In this document: one piece after another, positions 50,593-59,653 of the stretch
Layout of the letters: each line of letters starts with the position of its first letter
Position numbering within the stretch: the first letter of the stretch is position 1
Origin: Bradyrhizobium barranii subsp. barranii
GTDB taxonomy: Bacteria > Pseudomonadota > Alphaproteobacteria > Rhizobiales > Xanthobacteraceae
NCBI RefSeq assembly: GCF_017565645.3
Contig: NZ_CP086136.1
Coordinates: 9,593,501-9,657,500 of the forward strand
Length of the DNA stretch: 64,000 nucleotides
Direction of reading: 5' to 3'
Position numbers and translations under genes: made by a program
The notes under the pieces: generated by a model
Database searches by the model: none
Seen by the model: only the letters and a program-made list of their open reading frames with translations
What the model was told of the DNA's origin: nothing

Positions 50593-51477
50593 ATGGACCG
50601 CCTCGAAGCCATGCACGTCTTCGTCACCGTCGCCGATCTGCGCGGCTTTGCGCCGGCAGCGCGCAAGCTGCAGCTGTCGCCATCGGCCGTGACGCGGCTG
50701 ATCGCGGCGTTGGAGGAGCATCTCGGCGCGCGGCTGCTGCAGCGCACCACCCGGCAGGTGAGATTGACCGATGTCGGCACGCGCTATCTGGAGCGCGCGC
50801 GGCGCATCCTCGCCGATGTCGAGGAGGCCGACGGCTCCGCGCGCGAGGAGCGGAACCGGCCGAGCGGCCGTCTGGTGGTGTCGGCGCCCCTCGGCTTCGG
50901 GCGGCTGCATGTCTCGCCGGTCATGACCGATTATCTCAAGCGCTATCCGGAGGTCACGGCCGAGCTCAGGCTCTCGGACAACCTCGTCAATCTCGTCGAG
51001 GACGCGGTCGATGCCGCGGTGCGGATCGGCCATCTCGCCGATTCTTCGCTGGTCGCACGCCAGGTCGGCGAGATGCGGCGGATCACGGTGGCGACGCCGG
51101 GCTACCTGAAGCGCCACGGCGAGCCGAAGACGCCACAGGAATTGCTCGCGCACCAGACCATCGCGTTCGGCCCCTACGCCAATTGGCACTTCGTCCAAGA
51201 CGGCCGCGATATCGAGTGGACGCCGACGCCACGTTTTACCAGCAACAGCGCCGACGCCGCCCTGCAATATGCAGAAGCCGGCGGGGGCATCACGCGGGTG
51301 CTGGCCTATCAGGCCGCGGAGGGCCTGAAGCGCGGGCGGCTCAAAATCGTGCTGGCGAAATACGAGCAGCCGGCGCTGCCGATCCATATCGTCTATCCGA
51401 CCTCGCGTTTGCTGTCGGCCAAGGTGCGGGCCTTCATTGATTTGGTGGTGGAGACGGCAGAGTGGAAGTTTGGGTGA
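50593..51477 (+). CDS. LysR-family transcriptional regulator
   Basis: A 294-residue regulator. The N-terminal winged helix reads MDRLEAMHVFVTVADLRGFAPAARKLQLSPSAVTRLIAALEEHLGARLLQRTTRQVRLTDVG. The effector domain follows (GRLVVSAPLGFGRLHVSPVM, RIGHLADSSLVARQVGEMRR). It belongs to the subgroup with SAVTR in the recognition helix. ATG 50593 is the usual family start; 12 more codons are open upstream. It is divergent from the oxidase gene broken by IS66, its most likely target, so it may now lack that target. Confidence 0.92.
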   Translation: MDRLEAMHVFVTVADLRGFAPAARKLQLSPSAVTRLIAALEEHLGARLLQRTTRQVRLTDVGTRYLERARRILADVEEADGSAREERNRPSGRLVVSAPLGFGRLHVSPVMTDYLKRYPEVTAELRLSDNLVNLVEDAVDAAVRIGHLADSSLVARQVGEMRRITVATPGYLKRHGEPKTPQELLAHQTIAFGPYANWHFVQDGRDIEWTPTPRFTSNSADAALQYAEAGGGITRVLAYQAAEGLKRGRLKIVLAKYEQPALPIHIVYPTSRLLSAKVRAFIDLVVETAEWKFG

Positions 51478-51480
51478 TGG

Positions 51481-51621
51481 TCTCGTGTCCCGGACGCGCT
51501 GCAACGCGTAGCGTTGCTGCGCAGAGCCGGGACCCAGAAGGCCAGCGCATGGGCTGCGGATGGATGGGTCCCGGCTCTGCGGAGCGGCACTTCGCGCCGC
51601 ACCGCGTCCGGGACACGAGAT
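51481..51621. repeat. Palindromic intergenic repeat, GTGTCCCGGACGCG family
   Basis: TCTCGTGTCCCGGACGCG at the left and CGCGTCCGGGACACGAGA at the right are perfect inverted arms of 18 bases. Inner hairpins include GAGCCGGGACCCA / TGGGTCCCGGCTC. Same family as 6719-6830. It separates the convergent LysR and PaaI genes. Confidence 0.85.
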
Positions 51622-51623
51622 CT

Positions 51624-52043
51624 CTACCCCTTCTTCGGCACCACCCTGAACGTCCCGCTGGCCCGCGCGATCACGGCTTCGTCGGCCTTCACCAGGCATT
51701 GCGCGAAACAGATCGTCTTGCCGGTCCTGATCACGTCGCTCTCGATCGCGAGCCACTTGCCGATCTCGGCGGAGCCGACGAAATCGACCGTGAGCGAGAT
51801 CGTGACGAACGAGGTGGTCCAGTTCGTCATCTGCGCGCAGCTACAGCCCATGGCATTGTCCGCGAGTGCGGCGATGAGGCCGCCATGGATCAGGCCGCGG
51901 CCGTTGGTGTGCGGCCTGGCGAGGCGCAGACCGATGATCACGGCCTTGTCGGTTTTCTTCGCGTAGAGCGGCTCCCACGGCTCGGTGAGCGGACTCTTGC
52001 GGGAAAGCGGCTCGAAGCCGTCGGGGATGTCGGTGTCGGTCAT
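51624..52043 (-). CDS. PaaI-family (hotdog) thioesterase
   Basis: A 139-residue hotdog-fold protein: NGRGLIHGGLIAALADNAMGCSCAQM carries the HGG..AALAD active-site block, followed by FVTISLTVDFVGSAEIG. Such enzymes hydrolyse acyl-CoA or phenylacetyl/aromatic-CoA thioesters. ATG 52043 was chosen over a 19-codon upstream extension with no family character. Convergent with the LysR gene. Confidence 0.87.
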   Translation of the reverse strand: MTDTDIPDGFEPLSRKSPLTEPWEPLYAKKTDKAVIIGLRLARPHTNGRGLIHGGLIAALADNAMGCSCAQMTNWTTSFVTISLTVDFVGSAEIGKWLAIESDVIRTGKTICFAQCLVKADEAVIARASGTFRVVPKKG

Positions 52044-52187
52044 AGCGTGTCTCGCGTTGCTGGTTGGCGCCATTGAACGCGATGTGGATGACAGTTTCAC
52101 CGCCTACAAAGTTTTAAACGGAATTTGCGCGGGTGTTTGAAATGACCTCCGGCGTTGCCTCACGAAGATTGTCATCGCCCGGCTTGA

Positions 52188-53457
52188 TGTTTAGCCCGGA
52201 CAGATCACTGACGGGTGTTCGGAGACATAGCTGACACATCAACATTGGCTGGATTGGTCCGATTCGGGAGGCCGTCCATGCCTTGGAGCGAGGTGTCAGT
52301 GATGGATCAGCGTCACGAGTTTGTGCGGCTGGCTTTGCAGGAGGGCGCCAACCGGCGCGAACTGTGCCGTCGGTTCAACATCAGTCCTGACGTCGGCTAC
52401 AAGTGGCTGGCGCGCTGGCAGGCCGGCGATCGGGAGCTGGCCGACCGCTCCCGGCGCCCGCATGCGATGCCCAAGCGGAGTGAGGCTGCGGTCGAAGTAG
52501 AAGTCCTGGCTGTACGCGACAAGCATCCGGCTTGGGGAGCACGGAAGATTGCCCATTGCCTGAAGCGGGGCGGGCAGACGGTGCCTGTGCCATCAACGGT
52601 GCACCAGATCCTGTGTCGGAACGGCCGGGTCAAACCGAGTGAGAATGCGCCGCCCAATCCGGGCCACCGGTTCGAGAAGGAAGCTCCCAATCTGCTGTGG
52701 CAGATGGACTTCAAGGGCCACCTGCCGCTGGCCGACGGGACACGATGCCATCCGCTGACCATCGTCGACGATCACTCGCGCTACGTGCTGTGCCTGAAGG
52801 CATGTGCCGACGAGCAGCGTCTCACCGTGCAGAATCACCTGTCGACGACGTTCCGCTGCTATGGCCTGCCAGAGGCCTTCTACACCGACAATGGCTCACC
52901 CTGGGGCGATACGTCCGGCATTCGTTGGACCGGACTGAAGGTGTGGCTGCTCAAGCTTGGCGTCAGGGTGGTGCACGCCAGGCCATGCCACCCACAGGCC
53001 CGCGGCAAGAACGAGCGCTTCCATCGCACCCTGAAGGCCGAGGTGTTTGCAATGCGCCGCTTCCGAACTCTCCCGGAAGTCCAGCGCGCCTTCGACGCCT
53101 GGCGGCCAGGTCTACAATCTGGAGCGGCCTCACCAAGGCCTCGATATGCAGGTCCCTGCCGATCGCTTCCGGCCAAGTGCTCGCCCCATGCCGGCCCGCG
53201 TTCCGAACGTCGAATACGACAGCGGCGAGATCGTGCGCAGGGTCTCATCGACAAGACCCTACATCTCCTTCAAGGGACGCTTCTGGAAAGTTCCCCAGGC
53301 CTTCGCCCGCGAACGCCTTGCCATCCGGCCACTGGTTCGTGACGGCCACTACGGAATCTTCTTCGCCAGCTGGCAGGTCGCATCGATCGACTTGACCAAT
53401 GGCCAACCTGTCAGTGATGTGTCCGAACAGGTGTCAGCCATGTCTCCGGACTAAACA
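52188..53457 (+). mobile_element. IS481-family insertion sequence, copy 2 (transposase frameshifted)
   Basis: A 1270-bp near-identical copy of 40896-42164 in the same orientation. An extra A at 53108 (CGGCCAGGTC versus CGGCCGGTC) shifts the transposase frame, and A-to-G at 53275 changes one Arg to Gly; I found no other differences. The left flank is TCGCCCGGCTTGA and the right flank GAAAGCGGGTGAT, again a palindromic repeat of the TGTCATCGCCCGG type. No 5-bp target duplication is visible; only GA is shared. Confidence 0.92.
52278..53454 (+). pseudogene. IS481-family transposase, frameshifted (copy 2)
   Basis: Identical to the 391-residue transposase of copy 1 up to residue 276 (FDAWRP), where the inserted A at 53108 moves the frame; translation then runs to 53342 in a wrong frame. 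The three catalytic residues lie before the shift, but the C-terminal 115 residues are lost. The remaining correct sequence continues in another frame to 53454. Confidence 0.93.
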
Positions 53458-53545
53458 GAAAGCGGGTGATCCAGTATCCCAGAGACGGTGACGTGATACG
53501 GAGAAGCCGCGGCGTACTGGATGCCCCGCCTCCGCGGGGCATGAC
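53458..53545. repeat. Palindromic repeat split by IS481 copy 2 (right part)
   Basis: GAAAGCGGGTGATCCAGTAT through GCGTACTGGATGCCCCGCCT and GCGGGGCATGACAGC belongs to the TGTCATCGCCCGG..CCAGTA family; the left remnant is GTCATCGCCCGGCTTGA at 52171-52187. It lies 8 bases from the pobA stop. Confidence 0.8.
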
Positions 53546-53553
53546 AGCTGTTG

Positions 53554-54935
<1,382 letters not shown>

Positions 54936-54982
54936 GAGACCGGGCCATCGAAGCCCGCCGTCGAAACAGGGAGAGACGACCG

Positions 54983-55999
54983 ATGAGGAAAGCCTGTCTG
55001 GCGTTGCTGCTGGCAGCAAGCGTGAGCCCCGCGTTCGCGCAGGACAAGACCTTCGATTTGAAGATCTCGCACTGGGTGCCGGCCTCGCATCCGCTGCAGA
55101 AGTCCCTGGAAGACTGGGTGGCCGCGGTGAATAAGGATTCCGGCGGCACTATCACGGGCAAGGTGTTTCCCGCCCAGCAACTCGGCAAGGCATTCGACCA
55201 TTACGACATGGCGCGCGACGGCATCGCCGACGTCACCTACGTCAATCCCGGCTATCAGCCCGGCCGCTTCCCGATCGTCGGCGCCGGCGAACTGCCGTTC
55301 CTGATTTCGGACGCCAAAGGCGGCTCGATGGGCCTGGACGCCTGGTACCGCAAATATGCCGAGAAGGAGATGAAGGACGTCAAATACTGCCTCGCCTTCG
55401 TCCACTCGCCTTCGTCGTTCCATTCCAAGACGAAGAAGATCGTGATGCCGGAGGATGTGAAGGGCCTGAAGATCCGTCCCGCGCACGCCACCATGGCGAA
55501 TTTCGTCACCTCGCTCGGCGGCACCAATGTGCAGTCCTCCGCGCCCGAAGTGCGCGACATCATCGAGCGCGGCGTCGCCGACGGCGTCACCTTCCCCTGG
55601 GGCTCGCTGGTGCTGTTCGGCATCGACAAGGTGACTAAGTACGACATGGAGGCGCCGCTCTACACCACGACCTTCGTGTTCGTGATCAACAAGGACAAGT
55701 ACAACGCGATGTCCGACAAGCAGAAGGCCGCGATCGACAAGAACTGCTCGACCGAGATGGCCGGCGTGGTCGGCGAGCACTGGGGCAAGTTCGAGGACGC
55801 CGGCATCGACAAGGTCAAGGCGGAAGCCGGCCACGAGGTCTACAAGCTGACGCCGGAACAGACCGCCGCCTGGAAGAAGGCCGCCGATCCCTTGGTCAAG
55901 ACCTGGGGCGAAGGCGCCAAGAAGGCCGGCGCCGATCCGGACGCGGCGCTTAGCGAGCTGAAGGCGTCGCTGAAGAAGTACAACGCGCTGGCGGAGTAG
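54983..55999 (+). CDS. dctP: TRAP transporter substrate-binding protein, DctP family
   Basis: A 338-residue periplasmic receptor. The signal peptide MRKACLALLLAASVSPAFAQ is followed by FDLKISHWVPASHPLQKSLEDWVAAV. The segment VKGLKIRPAHATMANFVTSLGG contains the conserved Arg that binds the carboxylate of the ligand. AGGGAGAG precedes ATG 54983. Genes for both membrane subunits follow. The ligand is an organic acid; which one cannot be told from sequence. Confidence 0.92.
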   Translation: MRKACLALLLAASVSPAFAQDKTFDLKISHWVPASHPLQKSLEDWVAAVNKDSGGTITGKVFPAQQLGKAFDHYDMARDGIADVTYVNPGYQPGRFPIVGAGELPFLISDAKGGSMGLDAWYRKYAEKEMKDVKYCLAFVHSPSSFHSKTKKIVMPEDVKGLKIRPAHATMANFVTSLGGTNVQSSAPEVRDIIERGVADGVTFPWGSLVLFGIDKVTKYDMEAPLYTTTFVFVINKDKYNAMSDKQKAAIDKNCSTEMAGVVGEHWGKFEDAGIDKVKAEAGHEVYKLTPEQTAAWKKAADPLVKTWGEGAKKAGADPDAALSELKASLKKYNALAE

Positions 56000-56030
56000 C
56001 GCCAAGCTGCGGCCGCGGCCGGCTCTCTTC

Positions 56031-56176
56031 TTCCCCCTCTCCCCGTCCTTACGGGGAGAGGGTTGGGGTGAGGGGCCGCTTCCGCAGAAATGGTGGCAGC
56101 TCGATTCGCGGAGAGTCCCCCTCACCCGAATTCGAGCGACGCTCGAATTCGACCTCTCCCCGCAAGCGGGGCGAGG
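56031..56176. repeat. Palindromic repeat between dctP and dctQ, CTCTCCCCG family
   Basis: CCCCCTCTCCCCGTCCTTAC / GGGGAGAGGG forms one hairpin, CGAATTCGAGCG / CGCTCGAATTCG another, and GACCTCTCCCCGCAAGCGGG a third; the outer parts are also inverted. It sits inside an operon-like gene set, so dctP may be expressed at a different level from dctQM. Confidence 0.75.
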
Positions 56177-56206
56177 TGAAGTGCGCGGCGAGACCGAGAT
56201 CAAACA

Positions 56207-56743
56207 ATGACAGCACACGACGTGACACCTCCCATGAAGCGCTCCTGGATGGACCGCATCATCGACACGATCGAATGGATCGCGGCCGGCTTCGTCGGCA
56301 TCGTCGCGCTCGACATCTTCCTGTCGGTGCTGCTGCGCAACACGCTGAACTACTCGATCCCCGACTCGTTCGATATCGGCCGCATGCTGCTCGGCATTCT
56401 CATCTTCTGGGGCATCGCGGCGACGTCCTATCGCGGCACCCACATCACGGTCGACCTTGTCTGGGGCAATGTTGGGCCGCGCTATCAGCGCTGGATCGAC
56501 GTGTTCGCAACGCTGGTGCTGCTGTTCGTCGTCACCGTGCAGACCTGGACGCTGTTCGACAAGGTGCGCGGCACCTACAACGACAATGTCCAGACCTTCG
56601 ACATGCACATGCCGACCTGGCCGTTCTTCGCGGTCGCGTGGATCGGTGATGCCGCGGCCGTGCTGCTGATCGCGATCCGCACCTACCGCCTGATCTTCCA
56701 TCCCGAAGACATGCACGATCCCAAATTGAAGGCGACGGAGTAA
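56207..56743 (+). CDS. dctQ: TRAP transporter small permease, DctQ family
   Basis: A 178-residue membrane protein with four hydrophobic segments (WIAAGFVGIVALDIFLSVLL, MLLGILIFWGIAATSYRG, WIDVFATLVLLFVVTVQTW, WPFFAVAWIGDAAAVLLIAI). The block GTHITVDLVWGNV is typical of DctQ. It starts after the repeat and is followed two bases later by dctM. Confidence 0.9.
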   Translation: MTAHDVTPPMKRSWMDRIIDTIEWIAAGFVGIVALDIFLSVLLRNTLNYSIPDSFDIGRMLLGILIFWGIAATSYRGTHITVDLVWGNVGPRYQRWIDVFATLVLLFVVTVQTWTLFDKVRGTYNDNVQTFDMHMPTWPFFAVAWIGDAAAVLLIAIRTYRLIFHPEDMHDPKLKATE

Positions 56744-56745
56744 TC

Positions 56746-58065
56746 ATGAGCACCGATGCCGTCGCCTTAATCGGCTTCGTTTCCCTGTTCGTCCTGATGC
56801 TGCTGCGCGTGCCCGTCGGCATGGCCATGGGCCTCGTCGGCGTGACCGGCTTCGCCTATCTCGTCAACGGCACTGCGGCGCTGAAACTGGTCGGCCAGAC
56901 CTCGATGCGTACGGTCACCGACTACACGTTCGGCGTCATCCCGATGTTCCTGCTGATGGGCTCCTTCGTCAGCAATTCCGGCATGAGCCGCGAGCTGTTC
57001 CGCGCCGCCAACGGTTTCGTCGGGCATCTGCGCGGCGGGCTCGGCATCGCCACCGTCGGCGCCTGCGGCGGCTTTGCCGCGATCTGCGGCTCCTCCGTCG
57101 CGACCGCCGCGACCTTCTCCGCGGTCGCCTATCCCGAGATGCGCCGCTTCGGCTATCCGCAGTCGTTCGCCACCGGCGTGATCGCCGCCGGCGGCACGCT
57201 GGGCGCGATGCTGCCGCCATCCACCGTGCTCGCGGTCTACGGCATCATCACCGAGCAGGACATCGGAAAGCTTTTCATCGCCGGCATCATTCCGGGCCTG
57301 CTGGCAATGACCATGTACATGATCACGATCTTCCTGATCGGTCATTTTCGCCCGGACTTCCTACCCAAGGGCAAGGTGCTGCCGTGGCGCGAGCGCTTTG
57401 CGGGCCTGAAGGACATCTGGGCGCCGGTCTTGCTGTTCGTCTTCGTCATCGGCGGCCTCTACGGCCTGCCGTTCCTGCCGCGCTTCACGCCGACGGAAGC
57501 CGGCGGCGTCGGCGCCGCGGGCGCCTTCATCATCGGCGTCGTCACCGGCCGGCTCGACCGCGAGAAGATCTTGGCCTCGCTGCTGCAGGCGACGCGCACC
57601 GCGGCCGCCGTGTTCACCGTGCTGATCGGCGCGCTGATCTTCGGCTATTTCCTCACGGTGACGCAGACGCCGCAGAAGGTCACCGAATTCCTCACCGGCC
57701 TCGGCCTCGGCCCCTACGGCGTGCTGGCGCTGATCATGGTGATGTATCTCGTGCTCGGCTGCCTCATGGACGCCATGGCGATGATCATCCTCACCGTGCC
57801 GATCATTTTCCCCGTCATCACGCATCTCGGGTTTGATCCGATCTGGTTCGGCGTCATCATCGTGATGACCGTCGAGCTCGGCCTGATCCATCCGCCGGTC
57901 GGGATGAACGTCTTTGTCATCAAGAGCGTGGTGAAGGACGTTTCCTTCTCCACGATCTTCAAGGGCGTGATCCCGTTCGTGGCGACGGATCTGGTGCGGC
58001 TGGTGATTTTGATCGCGTTCCCGCTGCTGGCAACCTGGCTGCCGACACGGATGATGGCGCACTAG
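56746..58065 (+). CDS. dctM: TRAP transporter large permease, DctM family
   Basis: A 439-residue membrane protein of about 12 segments. Motifs: LRVPVGMAMGLVGVTGF, GVIPMFLLMGSFVSNSGMSRELF, GGFAAICGSSVATAATFSAVAYPEM, GVIAAGGTLGAMLPPSTVLAVYGIITEQ and ELGLIHPPVGMNVFVIKSV, all standard for DctM. It forms the transport channel with DctQ and receives ligand from DctP. Confidence 0.94.
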   Translation: MSTDAVALIGFVSLFVLMLLRVPVGMAMGLVGVTGFAYLVNGTAALKLVGQTSMRTVTDYTFGVIPMFLLMGSFVSNSGMSRELFRAANGFVGHLRGGLGIATVGACGGFAAICGSSVATAATFSAVAYPEMRRFGYPQSFATGVIAAGGTLGAMLPPSTVLAVYGIITEQDIGKLFIAGIIPGLLAMTMYMITIFLIGHFRPDFLPKGKVLPWRERFAGLKDIWAPVLLFVFVIGGLYGLPFLPRFTPTEAGGVGAAGAFIIGVVTGRLDREKILASLLQATRTAAAVFTVLIGALIFGYFLTVTQTPQKVTEFLTGLGLGPYGVLALIMVMYLVLGCLMDAMAMIILTVPIIFPVITHLGFDPIWFGVIIVMTVELGLIHPPVGMNVFVIKSVVKDVSFSTIFKGVIPFVATDLVRLVILIAFPLLATWLPTRMMAH

Positions 58066-58089
58066 TGAACGCCTACGGCGCGACGCGCT

Positions 58090-58276
58090 GTTGTCCCCTC
58101 TCCCCTTGTGGGAGAATTTTGCATTTCCTTGCAGCGTCTTGCGTAAACCGGAGGACTTCTAACCCCCTGATATCCATAGTAAATTCTGCACAGTCCTGAA
58201 GCGGGGCGCAAGAGGTTGCACCCCGCACTTCCCGACACCGGGCCGGACACTAAAACAAACAGGAATGTGCAAGATC
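58090..58276. other. Left boundary region of an integrated element
   Basis: A palindromic repeat of the TCCCCTCTCCCC..GGGAG type begins at 58090 and is cut off after GTGGGAG at 58114; AT-richer sequence follows to the integrase gene. The break marks a likely insertion junction (attL). The other end of the element is outside the window, so the exact att core cannot be fixed. Confidence 0.5.
58201..58226. repeat. Strong hairpin upstream of the integrase gene
   Basis: GCGGGG-C-GCAA-GAGG-TTGC-A-CCCCGC: a 10-bp stem with one mismatch and a GAGG loop, 50 bases before the integrase start. It could be a terminator remnant, a regulatory hairpin or an integrase arm site. Confidence 0.5.
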
Positions 58277-59548
58277 ATGGCGAAGCCCCGTAACTATTCC
58301 CTTGAAACTCCCACTGCTCGATTGAAGCTCGATATCCGGAAGAAGCCGCACTGGCAACGGCTCGGCCCTGGCCTCTCGCTCGGCTACCGACGCAACGAAG
58401 GCGCAGGCACTTGGTCGATCCGCGCTGCCGATGGCCAGGGAGGCGAATGGCTGAAGAAGTTCGGCATCGCCGACGACTTCGCCAAGGCCGATGGCAAGGC
58501 CGTCTTCAATTATGGCCAAGCGGTCACCGAAGCGCGCAAGCTGGTGCGCGGCGGCGACGAGGACGAGGTCGAAGAGGAGCAAGGCAACAAGCCGGTCACG
58601 CTCGGGATCGCCATGGACCGCTACAAGGACGATCTGGTCTCGCGCGGCGCTGGCGCGAGCAACGCGACCACCCCGAAGGGCCATCTGCCCGCCGCGCTCT
58701 TGAGCAAGCCGGTCCCGCTGCTCGACTCCCAGGAGCTGCGCAAGTGGCGCGATGGCATGCTGGCGAAGATGGCCCCGGCCAGCGTCAACCGGTACTGCAA
58801 GGTGATCAAGGCCGCGCTCAATCTCGCCGCCAAGGCCGACCGGCGCATCAAGAACGAGCACGCCTGGACGACCGGCCTCCAGCTGCTGCCCGATGCCAAC
58901 GAGGTCAACAACGTCATCCTGACCAATCCGCAGGTCATCCGCTTCGTCGGGGCTGCCTATGCCCACGACGCGAAGCTCGGCGAGCTCACCGACGTGCTGG
59001 CGCAAAGCGGGGCGCGGCCCTCCCAGGCCGCTCGCCTCTATGTGCGGGACCTGATCGCGCACAAGACCGAGCCCCGGCTGATGATGCCGAAGTCGGCCAA
59101 GGGCGGCGGCCTCAATCGGACCAGCAAAAAGGTCGAGCGCTATTCGGTCCACATCACCCCGGCCCTGGCGGAAAGGCTGGCGAAGGCGGCGAAGGGTCGG
59201 CCCGCGAGCGCGCCGCTCCTGGTGCGGAGCAACGGCAAGACCTGGGGCGTCGATGGCAAGGGGGTCTCGGACGACTATCGCGAGGACGTTGCCGAGGTCG
59301 TTAAGGCCATCGGCCTCGATCCGGACGAGGTCACGCTATACGCGCTGCGCCATAGCTCGATTGTCCGCAACCTGCTGCTCAACATTCCCATCCGGGTCGT
59401 CGCGGCAAGCCACAACACGAGCGTCGCGGAGATCGAGCGGACCTATTCGAAGTTCATCACCGAGCATTCCGGCAACCTCTCGCGCCGCGCCTTGCTTGAT
59501 CACGAGGCCCCACAGCCCGCCGATAACGTGGTTCCGATGGCAGCTTGA
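58277..59548 (+). CDS. int: Tyrosine recombinase / integrase of the mobile element
   Basis: A 423-residue phage-type integrase. The N-terminal part resembles an arm-binding domain; the core-binding SAM-like domain is around 115-200 (VTLGIAMDRYKDDLVSRGAG). Catalytic candidates: Arg247 (SGARPSQAARL), Arg358 in LYALRHSS (box II, with Tyr where many have the first His), His379 (ASHNTS) and nucleophile Tyr390 (IERTYSKF). ATG 58277 is preferred; ATG 58265 is in frame but too close to AGG. It should integrate and excise the element starting near 58115. Confidence 0.92.
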   Translation: MAKPRNYSLETPTARLKLDIRKKPHWQRLGPGLSLGYRRNEGAGTWSIRAADGQGGEWLKKFGIADDFAKADGKAVFNYGQAVTEARKLVRGGDEDEVEEEQGNKPVTLGIAMDRYKDDLVSRGAGASNATTPKGHLPAALLSKPVPLLDSQELRKWRDGMLAKMAPASVNRYCKVIKAALNLAAKADRRIKNEHAWTTGLQLLPDANEVNNVILTNPQVIRFVGAAYAHDAKLGELTDVLAQSGARPSQAARLYVRDLIAHKTEPRLMMPKSAKGGGLNRTSKKVERYSVHITPALAERLAKAAKGRPASAPLLVRSNGKTWGVDGKGVSDDYREDVAEVVKAIGLDPDEVTLYALRHSSIVRNLLLNIPIRVVAASHNTSVAEIERTYSKFITEHSGNLSRRALLDHEAPQPADNVVPMAA

Positions 59549-59560
59549 TTGCCTCGCAAT

Positions 59561-59597
59561 CCAGGCGACCCGTCCGGGAAGCACCTGGCGGTTTTTC
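59561..59597 (+). terminator. Possible terminator after the integrase
   Basis: CCAGG (59561) pairs with CCTGG (59584) around a GC-rich interior, followed by CGGTTTTT, 12 bases after the integrase stop. The stem is imperfect. Confidence 0.35.
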
Positions 59598-59653
59598 ATG
59601 CGGAACCAAACAAAGGTTGGTTGGCGGAACTGGCTCGCTTCGCAGCGAAGGGA

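Noticed and set aside
58411..59304. 297-codon plus-strand frame overlapping the integrase
   Set aside because: Wrong frame of the integrase gene; the catalytic Arg/His/Tyr motifs are in the other frame.
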